Shown piece by piece: positions 24,382 to 32,739 of a DNA stretch of 64,000 bases. How positions within the stretch are numbered: position 1 is the first letter of the stretch; each line of letters starts with the position of its first letter. A program made the translations under genes and the position numbers. Under the pieces are notes generated by a model. That model was not told the DNA's origin. It saw only the letters and a program-made list of their open reading frames with translations, and searched no databases. Origin of the DNA: Streptomyces sp. Sge12 (GTDB lineage Bacteria; Actinomycetota; Actinomycetes; Streptomycetales; Streptomycetaceae); NCBI RefSeq assembly GCF_002080455.1, contig NZ_CP020555.1, positions 7,058,501-7,122,500 of the forward strand, written 5' to 3'.

Positions 24382-26034
24382 ATGAGCAGCAGTGTCACCC
24401 GCGCGGCCGGGAACGAGCCCCCGCAGTCCGCCGACGGGCCCCGGGCCGAGGCGGCCGACGCGCCCGCCACCACCCTGCCCGCCGCGAAGCGGAGGGGCTA
24501 CGGGCTGCTGCGCGCCGGGCTCGCCGCCCTCTCCGGAGTGCTGCTCTACCTCAGCTTCCCGCCCCGCCCCCTGTGGTGGCTGGCGCCCTTCGCCCTCGCC
24601 CTGCTCGCCGGCTGCCTCCACGGCCGCCGCGCCCGGGCGGGCTTCGGCCTCGGGCTCCTGTCCGGCCTCGGCTTCCTGTTGCCGCTCCTCGTCTGGACCG
24701 GTGAGGAGGTCGGCCCGGTGCCGTGGCTGGCGCTCAGCACCCTCGAAGCGCTCCTCATCGGCCTCACCGGCCTCGGTATCGCCCTCGTCAGCCGCCTCCG
24801 GGCCTGGCCGCTGTTCGCCGCCGCCGTCTGGGTGGCCGGCGAGGCCCTGCGGGCCCGGGCCCCCTTCGGCGGATTCCCCTGGGGCAAGCTCGCCTTCGGA
24901 CAGGCCGACGGCGTCTTCACCCCGCTCGTCGCCCTCGGCGGCACACCGCTGCTCTCCTTCGGCGTCGCCCTCTGCGGATTCGGCCTCTACGAAGCCGTGC
25001 GCATCGCCCGCAGCCACCCCGGCCGCACCACCGCCGCGCTGACCGCCCTCACCATCGCCGCCCCGATCGGCGCGGGCCTCGCCGCCCGCCCGCTGGTCTC
25101 CGACGCGGCCGAGGACGGCACCGTCGTGGCCGCCGTCATCCAGGGCAACGTCCCCCGCCTCGGCCTCGACTTCAACTCCCAGCGACGGGCCGTCCTCGAC
25201 AACCACGCCAGGCGCACCGTGCAGCTCGCCGAGGACGTCCGGGCCGGGCGCGTCCCGAAGCCCGACTTCGTCGTCTGGCCGGAGAACTCCTCCGACCTCG
25301 ACCCCTACGCCGAGGCCGACGCACACGACGTGATCGACCAGGCGGTCAAGGCCATCGGCGTCCCCGTCGCCATCGGTGCGGTGGTGGCCCCGGAGACGGG
25401 CCCGCTGCGCAACACCATGATCCTTTGGGACCCGGTCAAGGGCCCCACCGCCACCTACGACAAGCGCAAGATCCAGCCCTTCGGCGAGCGCATCCCGATG
25501 CGCTCCGTCGTGCGGCTCTTCAGCTCCGACGTGGACCGCGTGCGCCGCGACTTCGGCCCCGGCAAGGACCCCGGCGTCTTCGACATGGCCGGCAGCGGCA
25601 TCGGCATGGTCACCTGCTTCGAGGCCGCCTTCGACGACGCCGTCCGCTCCACCGTCCAGGACGGCGCGCAGGTGATCGCCGTACCGAGCAACAACGCGAC
25701 CTTCGGCCGGACCCAGATGACCTACCAGCAGCTGGCCATGGACCGGATCCGCGCCGTCGAGCACAGCCGGACCGTCCTCGTCCCCGTCACCAGCGGGGTC
25801 AGCGCCGTCATCCGCCCCGACGGCAGGGTCGTGTCGCAGACGAAGATGTTCACCGCGGACGCGCTGGTCGCCGAGATCCCGCTGCGCTCCGGCCGCACCC
25901 CGGCCACCGTCCTCGGACCGCTGCCGGAGTACGCGCTGCTGCTGCTCGCGGCCGGTGGCCTCGGCCTGCTCCCGGTCCGGCGGCTCGGCTCGCGCCGCGC
26001 CGCGCGGGGCGGGACCGGGGGCGCAGCCTCGTAG
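24382..26034 (+). CDS. lnt: apolipoprotein N-acyltransferase
   Basis: The 550-residue protein has about seven membrane segments in residues 45-240 and a final one near 515-535, flanking a periplasm-facing nitrilase domain. The Glu-Lys-Cys triad is visible: Glu in VVWPENSSD near 300, Lys in YDKRKIQPFGE near 361 and Cys in GMVTCFEAAF near 411. Lnt adds the third acyl chain to the N-terminal Cys of lipoproteins. It differs from the mycobacterial Ppm1 fusion in lacking the polyprenol-phosphate mannose synthase domain. A NUDIX gene follows after nine bases and is probably co-transcribed. Confidence 0.92.
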   Translation: MSSSVTRAAGNEPPQSADGPRAEAADAPATTLPAAKRRGYGLLRAGLAALSGVLLYLSFPPRPLWWLAPFALALLAGCLHGRRARAGFGLGLLSGLGFLLPLLVWTGEEVGPVPWLALSTLEALLIGLTGLGIALVSRLRAWPLFAAAVWVAGEALRARAPFGGFPWGKLAFGQADGVFTPLVALGGTPLLSFGVALCGFGLYEAVRIARSHPGRTTAALTALTIAAPIGAGLAARPLVSDAAEDGTVVAAVIQGNVPRLGLDFNSQRRAVLDNHARRTVQLAEDVRAGRVPKPDFVVWPENSSDLDPYAEADAHDVIDQAVKAIGVPVAIGAVVAPETGPLRNTMILWDPVKGPTATYDKRKIQPFGERIPMRSVVRLFSSDVDRVRRDFGPGKDPGVFDMAGSGIGMVTCFEAAFDDAVRSTVQDGAQVIAVPSNNATFGRTQMTYQQLAMDRIRAVEHSRTVLVPVTSGVSAVIRPDGRVVSQTKMFTADALVAEIPLRSGRTPATVLGPLPEYALLLLAAGGLGLLPVRRLGSRRAARGGTGGAAS

Positions 26035-26043
26035 GGTCGGGTC

Positions 26044-26538
26044 ATGACCACACCCGAATTCATCCGCCAGATCCGCGCCTCCGCCGGACACCAGCTGCTC
26101 CTGCTGCCCGGGGTGACGGCCATCGTCTTCGACGACCTCGGCCGGGTGCTGCTCGGCCGGCGCTCCGACACGGGGCAGTGGGCCGTGGTCGGCGGAATCG
26201 CCGAGCCGGGGGAGCAGCCGGCCGAGACCGCCGTGCGCGAGGTGTACGAGGAGACGGCGGTGCGCTGCGTCGCCGAGCGCGTGGTGCTCGTCCAGATGAC
26301 GGAGCAGATCACTTACCCCAACGGGGACGTCTGCCAGTTCCAGGACATCACCTTCCGCTGCCGTGCGACGGGCGGCGAGGCGCGGGCCAACGATCACGAG
26401 TCCCTCGAGGTGGCGTGGTTCGAGGTGGACGCGCTGCCGCCGCTGGACCCCTTCGGTCTGGAGCGCATCCAGCGGGCCATGCGCGACGAGCCGACCTGGT
26501 TCGAGGCCCCCGCCGAGCTCACCGAACTCGCCGAATAG
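26044..26538 (+). CDS. NUDIX hydrolase
   Basis: The 164-residue product carries the Nudix box GGIAEPGEQPAETAVREVY followed by EETAV; the usual Gly after EEx is Ala here, a tolerated change. A VVGG stretch precedes the box and QFQDITFRCRATGG follows, as in MutT/ADP-ribose-type members. It should hydrolyse a nucleoside diphosphate derivative, substrate unknown. It follows lnt by nine bases. Confidence 0.88.
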   Translation: MTTPEFIRQIRASAGHQLLLLPGVTAIVFDDLGRVLLGRRSDTGQWAVVGGIAEPGEQPAETAVREVYEETAVRCVAERVVLVQMTEQITYPNGDVCQFQDITFRCRATGGEARANDHESLEVAWFEVDALPPLDPFGLERIQRAMRDEPTWFEAPAELTELAE

Positions 26539-26587
26539 CGGTCCGCGACATACCGGGCGTACCCCTCCCGGATCGCCGATCAGGCGC

Positions 26588-26617
26588 TGTGAGCTGCTCG
26601 TACGTGCGTTGTAGGGT
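26588..26617 (+). promoter_or_regulatory. weak candidate promoter of the acyltransferase gene
   Basis: TAGGGT at 26612-26617 resembles a -10 hexamer; TGTGAG at 26588-26593 is 18 bases upstream but a poor -35. It lies about 58 bases before the start codon at 26675. Confidence 0.3.
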
Positions 26618-26674
26618 GCCGCTGACCCGAGGCGGTCATCGGACAGTCGCACATCCAAGGAGGGCGGTCGCAGG

Positions 26675-27892
26675 ATGATCTCGCGCAGTTCAGCCGGAGA
26701 GTCGCGGGTGGGCGGACCCGGCCGCGCGCCTGCCGGAGCGGCCCCCGGCGGGCGCCTGGCGGTCCTCGACGGCGTACGGCTCCTCGCCGCACTCGGTGTG
26801 CTCTTCTACCACTACTTCGCCCTCGCGAGCGCCTGGGGCGAGCCCCCGGAAGGGATCTTCCCCCTCGCCCACCGGTTCGCCGTCTACGGCTGGCTCGGTG
26901 TCGAGATCTTCTTCCTGGTCAGCGGTTTCGTCATATGTATGAGCGCCTGGGGAAGGACCGTGGGCGATTTCGCGGTGTCCCGGGTCTCCCGGCTCTTCCC
27001 CGCCTACTGGGCCGCCGTGGTGTTCACCTCCCTGGTGCTGTTCGCGTGGCCCGAGGTGAGGCGGGTCGAGGCGTTCAGCGACGTCGTGGTGAACCTGTCC
27101 ATGCTCCAGGGCGGCATCGGGGTCCCGAACATCGACGACGCGTACTGGACCCTGTTCGTCGAGCTCAAGTTCTACCTGCTGTTCGCGATCGTGGTCATGC
27201 GCGGTGTGACCTACCGCAACTGCGTCCTGTTCTGTGCCGCCTGGACCCTCGCCGGCGTCGTCGCCCCCACGGCCGACAGCGGCGTGCTGTCCTTCTTCGC
27301 GGCCCCGGCCTCGTCCCCGTACTTCATCGCCGGCATCGGCTTCCACCTGATGCGCCGCTTCCGGCCGAACGCCGTCCTGTGGGCCGTCGTCGGCGTCCAG
27401 TTCCTGCTCGCGCAGCACCACGTGCACGCCCGCATGATCTCCAACCTGGGCCGGGACGCCACCGTGCAGACGCCCCCCTGGCCCGCCCACCTGATCATCG
27501 CGCTGGGCTTCGCCCTGATGGCGGCCATAGCCCTCGGCGCCCTCGACGGCGTCCGCTGGCGCTGGCTCCCGCACGCCGGAGCGCTCACGTACCCGCTCTA
27601 CCTGGTCCACATGATGGCCGGGCTGACCCTCATCCACCACTTCCGCCGGGACGTGCCGCCCGTACCCCTGGTCATCGGGGTGACGGCCGCGATGCTGCTG
27701 CTCGCCTGGCTCATCCACCGGCTCGTGGAACGTCCGCTCGGCCGGATGCTGCGGGACCGCCTGCGCCGCGGGATGCAGGAGATCCGCTCGGCCGCCCCGC
27801 CGGCGCCCTCGGCGGGCCTGTTGCCCGCACAGCCCTCGGCGCCCGACGCGGAACGCATCCCGGCCGACCGGAAGGGCCTGTCCGTACACTGA
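26675..27892 (+). CDS. acyltransferase 3 family membrane protein
   Basis: The 405-residue product starts at an ATG following a strong AAGGAGGGCGG. It shows the acyltransferase-3 (OafA/NolL-type) layout: LDGVRLLAALGVLFYHYF with the key His in the first membrane helix, WLGVEIFFLVSGFVI, an RRFPAYW-like segment (SRLFPAYWAAVV), about ten membrane helices in all, and LTYPLYLVHMMAG near the end. Such enzymes O-acetylate or acylate cell-surface polysaccharides, peptidoglycan or secondary metabolites. The C-terminal 40 residues are Pro/Ala-rich and cytosolic. The VOC gene follows within five bases. Confidence 0.9.
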   Translation: MISRSSAGESRVGGPGRAPAGAAPGGRLAVLDGVRLLAALGVLFYHYFALASAWGEPPEGIFPLAHRFAVYGWLGVEIFFLVSGFVICMSAWGRTVGDFAVSRVSRLFPAYWAAVVFTSLVLFAWPEVRRVEAFSDVVVNLSMLQGGIGVPNIDDAYWTLFVELKFYLLFAIVVMRGVTYRNCVLFCAAWTLAGVVAPTADSGVLSFFAAPASSPYFIAGIGFHLMRRFRPNAVLWAVVGVQFLLAQHHVHARMISNLGRDATVQTPPWPAHLIIALGFALMAAIALGALDGVRWRWLPHAGALTYPLYLVHMMAGLTLIHHFRRDVPPVPLVIGVTAAMLLLAWLIHRLVERPLGRMLRDRLRRGMQEIRSAAPPAPSAGLLPAQPSAPDAERIPADRKGLSVH

Positions 27893-27897
27893 CGGGC

Positions 27898-28281
27898 ATG
27901 GCATGCCGCATCAGTGAGCTGGTCATCGACTGCGCCGACCCCGAGCGGCTCGCCGGGTTCTGGAGCGAGGTCCTCGGCTATACGGAACTGGGCCGGGAGG
28001 ACGACGGAAGCATCGAGATCGGGCCGCCCGACGCCGGCTTCGGCGGGCCGCAGCCCACCTTCGTCCTCAGCCCCGGCAGCGATCCGCGGCCCGGCAAGCT
28101 CCGGCTGCACATCGACGTCAACCCCACCGACCGCGACCAGGACGCCGAGCTGGAGCGGCTGCTCGCGCTCGGCGCCAGGCCCGCCGACGTCGGGCAGAGC
28201 GGCACCGAGGACTGGCACGTCCTCGCCGACCCGGAGGGCAACGAGTTCTGCCTCCTGCGCAGGCGGCTGCCACCCCTGTGA
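27898..28281 (+). CDS. VOC family (glyoxalase-like) protein
   Basis: The 127-residue product matches the glyoxalase/bleomycin-resistance fold, one module pair: ISELVIDCADPERLAGFWSEVLGY at the start, LRLHIDVNPTDRDQD in the middle and VLADPEGNEFCLLRRR at the end. Metal ligands would be His in LRLHIDV and Glu in GNEFCLL. Function could be small-molecule binding, isomerisation or resistance. It starts five bases after the acyltransferase stop and is probably in the same operon. Confidence 0.85.
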   Translation: MACRISELVIDCADPERLAGFWSEVLGYTELGREDDGSIEIGPPDAGFGGPQPTFVLSPGSDPRPGKLRLHIDVNPTDRDQDAELERLLALGARPADVGQSGTEDWHVLADPEGNEFCLLRRRLPPL

Positions 28282-28297
28282 TCCGCTCGGGACGGCC

Positions 28298-29068
28298 TCA
28301 GGACCGGGCCCGCCGGTACAGCTCCACCGCCTCGTCGCCCAGCACCGCGCTGTACGAGACCTCCGGCACGCTCCCACCGCCCTCGTACCCGCCGAGCACC
28401 CCCGCCAGCGCGCCGCCCACCAGCCAGGGGCTGCCGCTGGTGCCCCCGGTCAGGTCCGGGCAGTCGATGCGGCGCTGGGTCCCGGTCTGCAGGGTGGTGG
28501 TGTTCGCGCAGCGCAGCGGCGTCTCGTCGGTGCGCGGGTAGCCGATGACCGTCACCCTGGCGTCGTCCGGCTGCTCGGCGGCGACCGGGAACCCGCCGAC
28601 CAGGTCCTCCACGGCCCCGCCCGGCGCGCCGTCCGCCGGGGCGACCGTCGCGAAGGCGATGTCGTCGTCCGGGTCCTGGCCGTCCGTCCAGCCCGCCGCG
28701 ATGTACACGCCGGTGAGCTTCCAGACGCCGTACGGGGCCCTGCCGTCCCGGTAGCCCGGTGCGAAGACGGTGGTGTCCGGGTCCTCCAGGCAGTGCGCGG
28801 CGGTGGCGATCACATCGCGGCCCTCGCTGTGCACCACGGCGGCGGTGCAGAAGTGCCCGCCGTCGAGTCCGCCCGCGAAGAGGGCGCCCACCCGGTCCGC
28901 GGTGGCGCCGGGCAGGGCCCGGACGGTGACGCCGAGCGGAGGTGCGGCCGCCGCGTCGGGCAGGTCGACGCCGAGCAGAGCGGGCATCGCGGCCAGCGCG
29001 ATCAGGATCCGGGACGCCCGCCGCGCACGGGTGCGCCGGGCCGTTCGGGGGAGCGTGGACTGGATCAT
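28298..29068 (-). CDS. secreted trypsin-like serine protease (S1 family)
   Basis: The 256-residue product has a twin-Arg-like basic start (RTARRTRARRASR), a hydrophobic signal core and an Ala-rich cleavage site near 43. The catalytic triad is visible: His in VIATAAHCLED near 91, Asp in PDDDIAFATV near 137 and Ser in GGTSGSPWLVGG near 208. Cys pairs FCTAAV...AAHC and RCAN...IDCPD would form disulfides. No pro-domain of the streptogrisin type is obvious. It converges with the VOC gene (16 bp apart). A PHO-box-like repeat lies about 60 bp upstream of the start. Confidence 0.9.
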   Translation of the reverse strand: MIQSTLPRTARRTRARRASRILIALAAMPALLGVDLPDAAAAPPLGVTVRALPGATADRVGALFAGGLDGGHFCTAAVVHSEGRDVIATAAHCLEDPDTTVFAPGYRDGRAPYGVWKLTGVYIAAGWTDGQDPDDDIAFATVAPADGAPGGAVEDLVGGFPVAAEQPDDARVTVIGYPRTDETPLRCANTTTLQTGTQRRIDCPDLTGGTSGSPWLVGGALAGVLGGYEGGGSVPEVSYSAVLGDEAVELYRRARS

Positions 29069-29126
29069 GTTTCCACCCTGCCCGCCGAACCTATGTCCGG
29101 AGGCTGGTGTTCCGTATGAATCCGCT

Positions 29127-29152
29127 GTGAATCTCGTGAACCCGGCGTGAAA
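29127..29152 (-). promoter_or_regulatory. PHO-box-like TTCAC repeat upstream of the protease gene
   Basis: On the minus strand TTCAC occurs three times with spacings of 11 and 9 bases, in units like GTTTCACGCCG and GGTTCACGAGA. The first two match the 11-nt direct-repeat units of Streptomyces PhoP sites. The 306-bp gap 29069-29374 between the divergent protease and serine-hydrolase genes holds this repeat and nothing else that I recognise. Confidence 0.4.
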
Positions 29153-29374
29153 CCCGGGGCATGCCCGGACAGGCCCCTCTTTGTCGGCTTTCGGCGGCCA
29201 CCGGCCCGGGTGCCCGGGAGGCCCGCGGCCCGCGAGCCGAGACCCCGGCCGACGCAGCCAACCGGGGGGTCACGGCGCGCGCCGCGAGGCCGGTGTGCCG
29301 CTCGGGCTGCTACTGCTGGGACCGGCCGGGCGCCGCCCGCCCCGCCGTCCCAGCGCACACCAGGAGCCACGCAC

Positions 29375-30577
29375 ATGCCGACCCGTGCCCGTGCCCGCCG
29401 AGGCCGCCTCCGCACCGCACTGTCCGCCACCGTCCTGACCGCCGCCGCGCTCGGTGGGCTGCTGCAGCCCGCGCTGGCGGCCGGTGACCCGGGCCCGGGC
29501 GACGGCCGCCCGCACCACGACAAGCGCCTCCAGCGGCAGCTCGACGGGCTCGTCGCCCAGGAGGACGGCCCGCCCGGGGTCATCGCCATGCTCACCCGGA
29601 GCGACCGTACCGAGGTGTACACGGCCGGTGTCGGTGACATCGCGACCGGTCGCCCACCGCACCCCGACGACCACATGCGTATCGCCAGCATCGCCAAGGC
29701 GTTCAGCGGGGCCGTGGCCCTCCGGCTCGTCGACCAGGGCCTGCTCTCCCTCGACGACACCATCGGCGAGCGCCTGCCCGACCAGCCCGAGGCCTGGCAC
29801 CCGGTGACGCTGCGCCAGCTCCTCCAGCACACGAGCGGCCTGCCCGACTACTCGGCAGACGCCGACTTCCTGGACATCCTCACCGCCGACCCGCGCCATG
29901 TCTTCGACCCGCGCACCCTGCTCGACTTCGTGGCCGACGAGCCGCTGAACTTCCTGCCCGGCTCCCTGTACGAATACTCCAACTCGGACAACATCGCCGT
30001 CGCGCTCATGGCCGAGGCCGTCACCGACCGGCGCTACGAGGACCTCCTCAAGGAGCTCGTGTACCGCCCGCTGGGGCTGCGCCGCACCAGCCTGCCCCTG
30101 GGCTACCGGCTCCCGCAGCCCTACCTGCACGGCTACGACGTCCAGCCGCCGGCCGCACCGGAGGACATCAGCGAGGCCGTGAGCGCCTCCGGCGTCTGGG
30201 CCTCCGGCGGCATCGTGTCCACCCCCAGGGAACTGGGCACCTTCATCCGCGCCTACGGCGGTCCCGCCCTGCTGTCGCCGCAGACCCGCAAGGAGCAGCT
30301 GACCTTCCGCCCCGGCGACTCCTCCGAGCCGGCCGGCCCCGGCACCAACGCCGCCGGGCTGGCGATCTTCCAGTACACCACCCGCTGCGGAGTGCTCTAC
30401 GGCCACACGGGGAACTTCCCCGGGTACACCCAGCTCGCCGCCACCACACCCGACGGCACCCGGTCGCTGACCTTCTCGATCAACACCCAGACCAACAAGA
30501 GCAACAAGCCCGCCCTGCTGGCCCGACTGCGCACCGTGCAGGAGGACTTCGCCTGCGCCCTGCTCAAGGGCCACTGA
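29375..30577 (+). CDS. secreted serine hydrolase, beta-lactamase/DD-peptidase family
   Basis: The 400-residue product starts at an ATG after CAGGAGCC; its basic start (MPTRARARRGRLR) and hydrophobic core to about residue 33 form a signal peptide. Class C beta-lactamase-like motifs are in order: SIAK near 105 (nucleophile Ser and Lys), YSN near 201 and HTG near 343 (GHTGNFPGY). Such proteins include D-Ala-D-Ala carboxypeptidases and esterases; it resembles the Streptomyces R61-type family. The frame extends upstream to 29147, but that part lacks protein character. Confidence 0.9.
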   Translation: MPTRARARRGRLRTALSATVLTAAALGGLLQPALAAGDPGPGDGRPHHDKRLQRQLDGLVAQEDGPPGVIAMLTRSDRTEVYTAGVGDIATGRPPHPDDHMRIASIAKAFSGAVALRLVDQGLLSLDDTIGERLPDQPEAWHPVTLRQLLQHTSGLPDYSADADFLDILTADPRHVFDPRTLLDFVADEPLNFLPGSLYEYSNSDNIAVALMAEAVTDRRYEDLLKELVYRPLGLRRTSLPLGYRLPQPYLHGYDVQPPAAPEDISEAVSASGVWASGGIVSTPRELGTFIRAYGGPALLSPQTRKEQLTFRPGDSSEPAGPGTNAAGLAIFQYTTRCGVLYGHTGNFPGYTQLAATTPDGTRSLTFSINTQTNKSNKPALLARLRTVQEDFACALLKGH

Positions 30578-30670
30578 GCCGCCGTCGCAACTCCCGTGGC
30601 GGCGCGGTGGCGTGGCGCGAAAACGATCACGCCCACCCGCGCCGCCACCCGCGCTCCCTATGCTGACGCC

Positions 30671-31657
30671 ATGCTCGACATACCCCTTTCAGCGCTGGAA
30701 GTCGCGATGGTGCAAACGGGCACCCGTGCCGCGGACACCCTGCGCGACACCGCGGCCTTCGCCCAAGGACTGGAACACCTCGGCTACCACCGCATCTGGT
30801 ACGCGGAGCACCACCACTCGCCCGCGATCGGCGCGTTCCCACCGGTCGTCCTGACGGCGCACGCGGCTGCCTCGACCTCGGCCATACGTCTCGGTTCGGG
30901 CGGAGTGCTGGCCCCCAACCACGCCCCCCTCACGCTCGCGGAGCAGTTCGGTACCCTGGCCGCCCTGCACGAGGACCGCATCGACCTGGGCATCGGCCGC
31001 GGTCCCGGCACGTTCGACGAGGCCACCGCGCGGGCGCTGCGCCGCGGCGCCGAACCGGCGACCGACGCCGAGTACCGCGAGGACGTGGCCGCGATCCTGT
31101 CGTTCCTGGTGGACGAGGTCGCGCTGGGGCCGCTGCCCGAGCCGTGGCTGCTGGCCTCCAGCCCCGCCGGGGCCGCGCTCGCCGCGGAACTCGGCCTGCC
31201 GGTCGCGATCGCGCACCACATCCGCCCGGACAACACCCGCGCGGTTCTGGAGTCCTACCGGTCGGCCTTCACCCCGTCCCGCTGGTGCGAGCGGCCCCGC
31301 GTACTGCTGTGCGTGGAAGCGGTGTGCGCGGAGACGGAGGAGGAGGCCGAGCGGCGCGGCGGGCCGATGAACGTCATCAAGGCCGGCCTGCTCAAGGGGG
31401 AGAGCCGGACGCCCTTCCCCACCCCCGCGCAGGCGGCCGCCCACCCCTTCACCGAGCAGGAACGCCAGGCACTGGCGGGCTTCCGGGCGCAGCAGGCCGT
31501 CGGCACGCCCGAGACGGTCGTGGCCCGGCTCGCGCAACTGGCCGCCGAGACCGGGGCGGACGAGCTGATGCTGACCACACCCGTCTACGACCTCGGCGAA
31601 CGGATCGCCTCGTACGCGCTCGTCAAGAAGCACTGGGAGGCGGCGACGGCCCCGTGA
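30671..31657 (+). CDS. LLM class flavin-dependent oxidoreductase
   Basis: The 328-residue product has the luciferase-like monooxygenase barrel: LEHLGYHRIWYAEHHHSPAIG near the start, IRLGSGGVLAPNHAPLTLAEQF, and RIDLGIGRGPG. The C-terminal ADELMLTTPVYDLGERIASY matches the alkanal-monooxygenase-like group. These are F420- or FMN-dependent enzymes; the substrate is unknown. TATGCT at 30659-30664 lies seven bases before the ATG, a good -10 for a leaderless message, so this start is preferred to an in-frame GTG at 30596. Confidence 0.88.
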   Translation: MLDIPLSALEVAMVQTGTRAADTLRDTAAFAQGLEHLGYHRIWYAEHHHSPAIGAFPPVVLTAHAAASTSAIRLGSGGVLAPNHAPLTLAEQFGTLAALHEDRIDLGIGRGPGTFDEATARALRRGAEPATDAEYREDVAAILSFLVDEVALGPLPEPWLLASSPAGAALAAELGLPVAIAHHIRPDNTRAVLESYRSAFTPSRWCERPRVLLCVEAVCAETEEEAERRGGPMNVIKAGLLKGESRTPFPTPAQAAAHPFTEQERQALAGFRAQQAVGTPETVVARLAQLAAETGADELMLTTPVYDLGERIASYALVKKHWEAATAP

Positions 31658-31884
31658 CCCGGAGGCCGGTGCGCCGTCCGGTCGTGACACTGCTCACACC
31701 CGCCGGGACACGGCGCATGCACCACAGCCGTTGGCGCTTCGGCGTTGTCGGCGCCGGCCCGGAGGCTCGTGTGCGCCGAATCGCACAAAACAGGCCATTC
31801 GGTCGAGAAGGGGCGTCGGAGGGATGACCTAGCCTGGATCGACCACACGAGATCCGGGGCTGAGGGCAAAGGAAGAGCACGTCC

Positions 31885-32694
31885 ATGCGCATCACCACCA
31901 CTTCCGCACGTCGTCGACGGGCGGGATCCGCCGCTGCGGCCGCCGTCCTCGGTCTTCTGGCGGCAGCCGGCACTCCCGCGTACGCCGCCACGGACGGCTC
32001 GGTGGACCGTGCCCAGGACGCGCCTCCCGCCGGCCACTCCGCGCCGGTCGGCACCGCGGGCTCCGCCCGGAGCGCCACCGGGATCCCGCTGGCGATATCC
32101 CGGCTGGCGCAGGGCCCGGGCCGCGACGTCGCGATCACCATCGACGACGGCCCGGACCCCCGCTGGACGCCGCAGGTCCTGGAGACACTGCGGGAGAACC
32201 ACGTCAAGGCCACCTTCTGCATGATCGGCACCAAGGCGCAGAAGTACCCGGAGCTGGTGCGTGCGGTCGCCGCCGACGGACACCGGCTGTGCGACCACTC
32301 CGTCGACCACGACGTCACGATGGACCACAAGCCCGTCGCCTACCAGCAGCAGCAGATACTCGAGGGCAAGGCCATGATCGAGAAGGCCGTGCCCGGGGTC
32401 GCCGTCACCTATTACCGGGCGCCGGGCGGAGCGTTCACCCCCGACAGCCGCGCGATCGCCGCCGCGAGCGGCATGCGGCCGCTGGGCTGGAGCGTGGACC
32501 CGAAGGACTGGAGCCGCCCGGGCCTGGAGGCCATCCTCTCCACCGTGAAGGGCAAGCTCCCCCAGCAGCCGACGGTCCTCTTCCACGACGGCGGCGGCGA
32601 CCGCAGCGAGACCGTCGCGGCGCTGAAGCAGTACCTGCCCTGGCTCACCGAGCAGGGCTACCGCTTCTCCTTCCCGGCCCGCACCACCCCGTAG
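31885..32694 (+). CDS. secreted polysaccharide deacetylase (NodB domain)
   Basis: The 269-residue product follows AAAGGAAG and has a signal peptide with a twin-Arg-like start (SARRRRAGSA) and a cleavage site near AYA-AT at 36. The NodB motifs are in order: TIDDGPD (catalytic Asp pair), HSVDHDV (metal His pair), RAPGG, WSVDPKDW and LFHDGGGDR. It should remove acetyl groups from peptidoglycan or chitin-like polymers outside the cell. A 227-bp gap precedes it, with TAGCCT at 31830 as a possible -10. Confidence 0.92.
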   Translation: MRITTTSARRRRAGSAAAAAVLGLLAAAGTPAYAATDGSVDRAQDAPPAGHSAPVGTAGSARSATGIPLAISRLAQGPGRDVAITIDDGPDPRWTPQVLETLRENHVKATFCMIGTKAQKYPELVRAVAADGHRLCDHSVDHDVTMDHKPVAYQQQQILEGKAMIEKAVPGVAVTYYRAPGGAFTPDSRAIAAASGMRPLGWSVDPKDWSRPGLEAILSTVKGKLPQQPTVLFHDGGGDRSETVAALKQYLPWLTEQGYRFSFPARTTP

Positions 32695-32739
32695 CGGGCG
32701 ACCCGCCGATCAGGCCGGGCCCGCCGGGCACGGCACCGC

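Noticed and set aside
24271..26658. 795-codon minus-strand frame over lnt and NUDIX
   Set aside because: Antisense shadow rich in Gly, Glu and Asp; lnt has an intact catalytic triad on the + strand.
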